Of a stretch of DNA of 64,000 nucleotides, positions 59,215 through 64,000 are shown one piece after another. The notes under the pieces were generated by a model. The model made no database searches. It had not been told where the DNA came from and saw only the letters and a program-made list of their open reading frames with translations. The translations under genes were made by a program, and so were the position numbers. Where the stretch lies: assembly GCF_040529335.1 (NCBI RefSeq), contig NZ_CP159535.1:100851-164850 (forward strand). The letters run 5' to 3'. Source of the DNA: Streptomyces sp. HUAS MG91 (lineage in GTDB: Bacteria > Actinomycetota > Actinomycetes > Streptomycetales > Streptomycetaceae). Each line of letters starts with the position of its first letter. Position 1 is the stretch's first letter.

Positions 59215-60509
59215 GCGGCGTCCGGGACCACCCCGAGGCCCGCCCCGCCACCGGCCGGCACCGGAACGACTTCGCCCTGCTGTGGTGCAGCGAGACGATC
59301 TCCCTGTTCGGTACGCAGATCACGCTGGTGGCACTGCCCCTGACCGCCGTACTGACCCTCGACGCGTCCGGCCCCCAGATGGGCCTGATCACCGCCACCG
59401 GCTGGCTGCCGATCGTGCTGCTCGGCCTCGTCGCGGGCGCCTGGTCGGACCGTCACGACCAGCGCCGGACCATGCTGGCGTGCCACGTGGGCCGGGCCCT
59501 GCTGATCGGCGCGATCCCGCTGCTGTCCGCTCTCGGACTGCTCTCGGTCCCCGTCCTGCTCCTGCTCGCCTTCGCCCTGGGCTGCTTCACCGTCTTCTTC
59601 GACATCGCCTACCAGACGCTCGTCCCGCACACCGTCAGGCCCGACGGCCTCGCACGGGCCAACGGCCGCCTGGAGATGAGCCGTTCGTTCGCACAGCTCG
59701 TGGGACCGAGCACGGCGGGATTCCTGGTGGTGCAGTTCTCCCCGGCAGGCGCCCTCACCCTCGACGCCGCGTCCTACGCGGTCTCGGCCGCCTGCGTCCT
59801 CGGCATCACGGCACACCGCACCCCACCCGCGCCCCCCGCGGACAACGTCACCCCCGCCTCCCCCCGCCACCGGCTCCGCACCGACCTGGCCGAAGGACTG
59901 CGCTTCATCAAGAACCACCGCCCGGTCCAGCTCGTGATCGTCGCCGGAGCGGCCTCCAACCTCTTCACCGCGGGCCTGATGGCCCTTCAAGTCCTCTACG
60001 CGACCCGTGACCTGGACCTCTCGCCGCGGACCATCGGCATCTGCCTCGCCGCGGAAGGAGCCGCGGCCCTGATCGGATCGGCCCTCGTCACGCGCGTCAT
60101 CGCCCGCGGCGGAGAACCCCGCACCGTCCTCATCGGCCTGGCCGTCCTCACCGGCGGCGGCTTCGTCCTCGCGGCCACCACACGGGACTGGTCCTGGGCG
60201 GGCTTCGCGACGGCCCAGTTCGCGTTCGGCCTCAGCTCGCCCCTGATCAACGTCGCCCTGGTGACACTGCGCCAGCGCCTCACCCCCGACCACGTACTCG
60301 GCCGCGTCAACGCGGCGGCCCGCGTCGGCATCATGTCGAGCCTGCCCCTGGGCTCACTCCTCGTGGGCCTGCTGGCGGGCGCGATCGGAAACCAGGGCGC
60401 CCTCTGGCTCTGCGCACTCGGACTCGCCACGGTCCTCGCCACGACGGCGCTGCCGCTGCTGCGCGTACAGGCAACCAGAACCGACGCGCGGGCGGCCTCC
60501 GTCGGCTGA
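59211..60509 (+). CDS. MFS exporter
   Basis: 432 residues with about 12 hydrophobic segments. It starts at a GTG overlapping the preceding stop. Early segments ETISLFGTQITLVALPLTAV and the loop GAWSDRHDQRRTML (MFS motif A, GxxxDRxxRR) identify the MFS_3/enterobactin-exporter-like branch. As the last gene of the overlapped operon headed by the repeat peptide, it is the likely exporter of the mature product and could give self-immunity. A convergent terminator follows. Confidence 0.92.
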   Translation: MSGVRDHPEARPATGRHRNDFALLWCSETISLFGTQITLVALPLTAVLTLDASGPQMGLITATGWLPIVLLGLVAGAWSDRHDQRRTMLACHVGRALLIGAIPLLSALGLLSVPVLLLLAFALGCFTVFFDIAYQTLVPHTVRPDGLARANGRLEMSRSFAQLVGPSTAGFLVVQFSPAGALTLDAASYAVSAACVLGITAHRTPPAPPADNVTPASPRHRLRTDLAEGLRFIKNHRPVQLVIVAGAASNLFTAGLMALQVLYATRDLDLSPRTIGICLAAEGAAALIGSALVTRVIARGGEPRTVLIGLAVLTGGGFVLAATTRDWSWAGFATAQFAFGLSSPLINVALVTLRQRLTPDHVLGRVNAAARVGIMSSLPLGSLLVGLLAGAIGNQGALWLCALGLATVLATTALPLLRVQATRTDARAASVG

Positions 60510-60511
60510 AC

Positions 60512-60547
60512 GGCCGGTCCCGAGCGAACAGACGCCCGGGACCGGCC
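60512..60547. terminator. Bidirectional terminator between MFS and surface-protein genes
   Basis: A perfect 10-bp stem (60512-60521 with 60538-60547) and a 16-base loop between the convergent stops at 60509 (+) and 60561 (-). Confidence 0.7.
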
Positions 60548-60560
60548 CGCGGAAACCGGC

Positions 60561-61466
60561 TCAGCCGCGGCGGGCGGCAGCCTTGCGACGGGTCAGGAAC
60601 ACGGCACCGCCACCGACGAGGAGCAGCGCTGCGGCGCCGCCCACCAGCGCACCGGTGTTGTCCGCGCCGGTCTGGGCGAGATCGCCGTCATCGCCCTGCG
60701 CACCGGTGGCCGCCGGCGAGGACGACGAGGCGGCCGGGGTGGGCTCCCCGGTGGTCGCGTCGTCGGCCGGCGTGGACGGCGTCGCCGTGGGAGTGGGCGT
60801 CGCGGCGGGCGTGGACGCCTCGCCGCTCGGCGTGGTGTCGACGGGCGGAGTGCTCGGCACCTCGTCGTCCTTCGGGGGGTTGGCGATGCAGTCCGTACCG
60901 CCCTCGGACGGACCGTTCCAGGAGGCGATCAGCGCACTGCCGATCACCGGCTTGCCGGCCGCCGGGACGGGACCGTGGCCCTCGCCCTCCTTGCCGTCGA
61001 AGACGGTCGTACCGCGGTACAGGTCGAGCTGCGCGAAGCAGACGGCGTCCGGAACCGCGATCGACAGCGTCGCCGTCTGACCGTCCTGCACCGACACCGA
61101 CGCGTGGTCGACGAGCTGCTGCACACCGGAGCTGTTGAAGTCCGGGCCGTGCGCCAGGTACGAGGCGAGCGAGACGGTGCAGGTGCTGCCGTCGCCCTTG
61201 ACCTGAAGCGTCAGCTTGCCGTTCGCGTCGGGCGCTATGTCCCTCAGCCCCGGACGCGCCGTCCAGGACGAACCGTCCGCCGAGAACGCGCACTTGTCGG
61301 ACGGCGCCGCACTGCCCGGCCCGGTCTGCTGCGACTCGAAGGTGCTGTCGGTGTTCTTCCAGCCGTGACCGCCACCGTGGGCCGAGGCCACACCGGAAAC
61401 GGAGAGAGCCAGCAGCGCGGCGGATGCCGTGGTGCCGGCCAGGCGGATGGCGAGGCGCCGAGTCAT
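60561..61466 (-). CDS. Secreted, sortase-anchored surface protein
   Basis: 301 residues from ATG 61466, with AAGGGGG upstream. The N-terminal signal peptide ends at VASAHGGG. A beta-rich domain with two Cys pairs follows, then a Thr/Pro/Ser-rich wall spacer. The C-terminus has LAQTG (an LAxTG, class E sortase signal), a hydrophobic helix and RRKAAARRG. It is cell-wall anchored, of unknown function, and probably unrelated to the adjacent pathway since it is convergent with it. Confidence 0.9.
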   Translation of the reverse strand: MTRRLAIRLAGTTASAALLALSVSGVASAHGGGHGWKNTDSTFESQQTGPGSAAPSDKCAFSADGSSWTARPGLRDIAPDANGKLTLQVKGDGSTCTVSLASYLAHGPDFNSSGVQQLVDHASVSVQDGQTATLSIAVPDAVCFAQLDLYRGTTVFDGKEGEGHGPVPAAGKPVIGSALIASWNGPSEGGTDCIANPPKDDEVPSTPPVDTTPSGEASTPAATPTPTATPSTPADDATTGEPTPAASSSSPAATGAQGDDGDLAQTGADNTGALVGGAAALLLVGGGAVFLTRRKAAARRG

Positions 61467-62097
61467 GGCGCATACCCCCTTGGAGCAGGTGAAAGGCCCG
61501 CCGGAGAACACGACGCACACCCCGACCCGGTCGCGGCACCCGACCGGTACGGGCATGTGCTGCGGCTCGGGGACGCACCACGTTCCGCGACGGCACGCGA
61601 CAGAGCACGCGCAGCCGAAAGCACAACCGGATGCAGGAGAAGTGGACGCCGAGCCGGATCGAACCCGGGAACAGGGAGAAGCTTCAACCACCCTCCCCCA
61701 CCTGTCAATTCATCGCCTTGCATCTCATCCGTCACAGTGGTCACAGAAGCGGAGAGAACGCCCGGCCGCCGGCATGGGCTGGCCTCGTCCGTGGCGTGGG
61801 TTGTCGCCTCAGCCCACTCTGGAACGAGCCGGGATCAAGAGAAAAGATCTTGGTCTCAATGTGTCCGAGGGCGGAACCGGCTTCGTAGACCTAGGTGTGG
61901 ATGCAGTCGCACCACATCGGACCCGGCCCTCCTGCCGGGGCCGGCAGAGGAATGGGGAAGCCGTGGATACCACGACGTCTCTTTGTACGACTCTCTGCTT
62001 CACGGGACTCTCCTCCTGCGAGGCCGAGAATGCCGTACCGCGCTGCCTGATCGGAGCTCCCGGAGCCTCGATCAACTCCCGCAGCGGAACGTTCCCG
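61467..62097. other. Intergenic region upstream of the sigma factor gene
   Basis: 631 bp. It must contain the leftward promoter of the surface protein and the rightward promoter of the sigma gene. The frame of the sigma gene stays open upstream, but the translation there does not resemble a protein domain. No tRNA, repeat or operator was recognised. Confidence 0.4.
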
Positions 62098-62622
62098 ATG
62101 AACGACAACTCCTGCGTCCTGCACGCGGAGTTCGCCGCTTTCACCGAGACGACCTGCAACGGGCTGTACTGGCACGCCTTCCGCTTGTGCAAGCACCACG
62201 CACTCGCGGAGGACCTGGTGCAGTCGGCCAGCGTGAAGCAGTGGAAGCAGTGGCCGCGCAACCGGTCGCGCAGCTTCCAGCACAACCGGGCTTCCGCATA
62301 CCGCACCGTCACGAACCTGTACTTCGACCACCTCCGCGGGAAGTCGAACTCGTACACGTTCTGCGACATCGACGACCACGACGTGGCCGCCGACGCCGAG
62401 ATGATGGATGCGGAGCTCATCGCCGCTGAGAATGCGCGCGAGGTGCTCCAGGCCGTGGACCAGCTTCCCGACCCGCTCGGGGACCTGATCCGCGCCGTCT
62501 ACCTCGATGAGATGACGGTGGCCGCGTTCGCCAACCAGAAGGGCCTGGCCCCGAAGACGGCGAGCCGCTACCACCTGAAGGCTCTGAAGCTTCTGCACAC
62601 CATTCTCGAAAAGCGCTCATAA
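62098..62622 (+). CDS. ECF-like RNA polymerase sigma factor
   Basis: 174 residues from ATG 62098. Region 2-like sequence (GLYWHAFRLCKHHALAEDLVQSASVKQWKQW, AYRTVTNLYFDHLR) is followed by region 4 (LPDPLGDLIRAVYLDEMTVAAFANQKGLAPKTASRYHLKALKLLHTI), a helix-turn-helix that would read a -35 element. The start is uncertain because the ribosome site is weak and the frame is open upstream. It is followed after 12 bp by a small gene with a strong ribosome site, which may be its partner. It lies close to the replicon end. Confidence 0.78.
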   Translation: MNDNSCVLHAEFAAFTETTCNGLYWHAFRLCKHHALAEDLVQSASVKQWKQWPRNRSRSFQHNRASAYRTVTNLYFDHLRGKSNSYTFCDIDDHDVAADAEMMDAELIAAENAREVLQAVDQLPDPLGDLIRAVYLDEMTVAAFANQKGLAPKTASRYHLKALKLLHTILEKRS

Positions 62623-62634
62623 GGAGGCAGACCT

Positions 62635-63042
62635 ATGGACGCCGACACAATCGTGCGTCTACGTCTGGCCGCCGGTTACCTCAAGAGGACATCCAACGCG
62701 GCCGCGGAGGAAGTCATGCAGGAGGCATTTCATGCCGTCCGGGCTTCCTCCAAGACATGCGCTGGAGAACTCGACTGGAGGGGGGAAGGCAGCGCCTTTC
62801 CCCCTCCAGGGAGAGATCCCCGGCCAGCTCATCTGAGCACAGAAGAAAACCCGCACCAGTTCAGCGCAGAACTGGCACGGCTTCTGACCGACGACAGGAA
62901 GGGAAATGCTGACAGTACCGCTTTGCGCAGGATCGCAGAGCTAACCGAGCTGCTCGAAGGGGAGCAGCCAGCTCAGGTCTGGTGGCAGCGAGCAGCGCTA
63001 CAGGGCGACGCTGTAGCAATCATGATGCTCGTCGACGACTAG
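62635..63042 (+). CDS. Small hypothetical protein with a C-terminal Sel1/TPR-like segment
   Basis: 135 residues from ATG 62635, preceded by AAGGAGG. The C-terminal AQVWWQRAALQGDAVAIMMLVDD resembles one Sel1/TPR-like repeat, as found in proteins encoded beside some Streptomyces ECF sigma genes. The middle of the frame spans a near-perfect 16-bp inverted repeat (62775-62809). That raises the possibility that only part of the frame is translated, or that it was formed by insertion of the repeat. Function unknown; possibly a sigma-factor partner by position. Confidence 0.55.
   Translation: MDADTIVRLRLAAGYLKRTSNAAAEEVMQEAFHAVRASSKTCAGELDWRGEGSAFPPPGRDPRPAHLSTEENPHQFSAELARLLTDDRKGNADSTALRRIAELTELLEGEQPAQVWWQRAALQGDAVAIMMLVDD
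62775..62809. repeat. Inverted repeat inside the small hypothetical gene
   Basis: 16-bp arms with one mismatch (62775-62790 and 62794-62809) around a 3-base AGC loop. It is GC-rich on one arm, purine-rich on the other, and would form a strong mRNA hairpin. Confidence 0.75.
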
Positions 63043-63855
63043 AAACCCAGGCGGAAAAGCGAACGGCAGGATCGCAACCCCGCCACACCAAGCCGAATTC
63101 GCGTCAGCCTGATGACAGGTGTACACAGCAGGCTGAGATGGAAACACCGAAGCGGCACCACCCAACGAAGGAGAATCAATATGTGGCTACCATAACCAAC
63201 GCCAGCAACACCTGCCGGCACGGGAATCGGGGGACCCTAACCGGCAGCCCGTAATGGAACCGTAGGAATGTAGTAGGGGCCTTGGCGTACAGCCGCATGA
63301 CAAGGAGCATGCCAAGCACGCCAAGGCCCCGTACTCCATGAAGCCCACCTCTACTTACGAGAAGAACACGGTGCATCACGGTGCAGTTCCACGATCACCA
63401 CCGAAGTAGCCGGATCCTTGAACACCGTCTCACTCAAAGAAAAGTCAACTCCGAGGAGAACCGACCCAGTCAGCAAACCAATCAGCACCGCACCCCGAAA
63501 ACTCCCAGGATCACGCCAACTGCTCGCTTCCCTCTTAAGTATTAAGTCCCACCCTTGATTTGTTGTTCCAACTGCTTTCATCAAGGTCTACGAAGCCTGC
63601 AGCCCATTCGGACCACCAAACCCAACAGGCTTTCTGATGCCCCGTCATATTAAAATCAGGCACTCCAGAACGAACCCATAACATAGCCTTCCAAAACTTT
63701 TGACTCACACTCAGAAGTACAGTGAAAGCCGGCAGGGAAGAACTCCCAGTCCGGCCCCGGTACTCGGCAGCAGGTCAGCCCTCCTACAACAAAGGGCGGC
63801 CCGGACTCAGGGGCAGCCAGCGCTTTACAGGGCCGCGCGGAGCGTGGACCTGCTA
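63043..63855. other. Gene-poor, lower-GC subtelomeric stretch
   Basis: About 810 bp with visibly lower GC than the rest, including AT-rich runs near 63530-63570. Short frames exist on both strands, but none has a ribosome site together with recognisable protein sequence. The only clear structure is the long hairpin at 63272-63335. It may be degenerate mobile DNA next to the replicon end. Confidence 0.5.
63272..63335. repeat. Long inverted repeat
   Basis: Arms of about 17 bp (63272-63288 and 63318-63335, one bulged base) around a 29-base loop. It could be a terminator or a relic of a mobile element end; nothing nearby distinguishes these. Confidence 0.6.
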
Positions 63856-63992
63856 GGTCGGATCGCGGAGCGATTCGACCCGCCAGATCCGCGGAGCGGA
63901 TCCGGCGAGCGTCACGGGTGACGCCCAACTCCCCGACGAAGTCGGGGAGTTGGGCCGATGCGGAGCATCGGTCAACCGCCGCGTAGCGGCGG
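63856..63992. repeat. Array of telomere-like palindromes at the right edge
   Basis: Six consecutive hairpins. 63856-63880 has a GGA loop and one G-T pair. 63886-63902 has GATCCGC arms and a GGA loop. 63909-63924 has GCGTCAC arms. 63923-63955 has a 15-bp perfect stem and a GAA loop. 63955-63971 has CCGATGC arms and a GGA loop. 63976-63992 has CCGCCGC arms and a GTA loop. Closely packed palindromes with 3-base purine-rich loops are characteristic of Streptomyces linear chromosome and plasmid ends, where they fold back during end patching. The order differs from the common archetypal telomere as I remember it. Confidence 0.75.
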
Positions 63993-64000
63993 CGCGTCGT

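Noticed and set aside
61640..61690. GGATCGAACCCGGG segment resembling a tRNA T-arm on the minus strand
   Set aside because: The T-stem does not pair over five bases, and no acceptor, D or anticodon arms can be found upstream.
63351..63584. 77-codon minus-strand frame near the right end with a hydrophobic stretch
   Set aside because: No convincing start context or recognised family; it lies in atypical lower-GC DNA where frames open by chance.

Overview
This is high-GC actinomycete DNA, almost certainly from a Streptomyces. It has strong third-position GC bias, GTG starts, GTGA/ATGA stop-start overlaps, modular polyketide genes, an AfsA/TetR gamma-butyrolactone regulatory island, and a right edge made of short palindromes with three-base loops, as at Streptomyces telomeres. 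The window therefore probably lies in the accessory arm of a linear replicon.

1-28.7 kb: a hybrid polyketide/nonribosomal peptide cluster. A partial FAD monooxygenase reads leftward off the edge. Rightward are a free-standing peptidyl carrier protein (PCP), a P450 and a thioesterase-like protein with a Cys nucleophile. Next come a KSQ-AT-ACP loading module, module 1 (KS-AT-DH*-KR-ACP), module 2 (KS-AT-DH-ER-KR*-ACP), module 3 (KS-AT-ACP) and a C-A*-PCP protein (* marks a domain lacking a key residue). A CCR / KAS III / 3-hydroxyacyl-CoA dehydrogenase cassette follows, of the type that makes alkylmalonyl-CoA extenders, and matches the unusual module 1 AT motif. An ordinary type II thioesterase converges on it. 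The degenerate A domain, free PCP, P450 and Cys-type hydrolase suggest that a beta-hydroxylated amino acid is made on the free PCP and shuttled to the assembly line. A perfect 18-bp palindrome recurs at the two main promoters.

28.9-38.3 kb, minus strand: an aminotransferase and a complete SAM-regeneration set (ahcY, metF, metH, a PfkB kinase likely acting on adenosine, metK). No methyltransferase that would need it lies in the window. 38.4-43.6 kb, minus strand: an MMPL exporter and a DUF4097-ABC transporter operon. A 760-bp gene-free stretch with repeated TTGCA sites follows.

44.2-49.3 kb: a gamma-butyrolactone-type signalling island (TetR receptor, short-chain dehydrogenase, AfsA homologue, NAD-dependent epimerase-type reductase) with ARE-like operators, then a decayed acyl-CoA mutase. 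49.35-60.5 kb: a divergent acyl carrier protein and a ten-gene, tightly overlapped operon that I consider the most novel system here. A 79-residue peptide carries four Trp-Asp-Gly-Glu repeats at exact 12-residue spacing. It is followed by a tyrosine-phosphatase-like protein, a B12-type radical SAM enzyme, a HisC-like PLP enzyme, a possible caspase-fold (CHAT-like) protease with a zinc ribbon, two 2OG-Fe(II) oxygenases, a P-loop kinase, a HAD phosphatase, a MurA-like enolpyruvyl transferase and an MFS exporter. It looks like an undescribed peptide-scaffolded (RiPP-like) pathway.

60.5-64 kb: a sortase-anchored surface protein, an ECF-like sigma factor, a small Sel1-like protein, then lower-GC gene-poor DNA ending in telomere-like palindromes.
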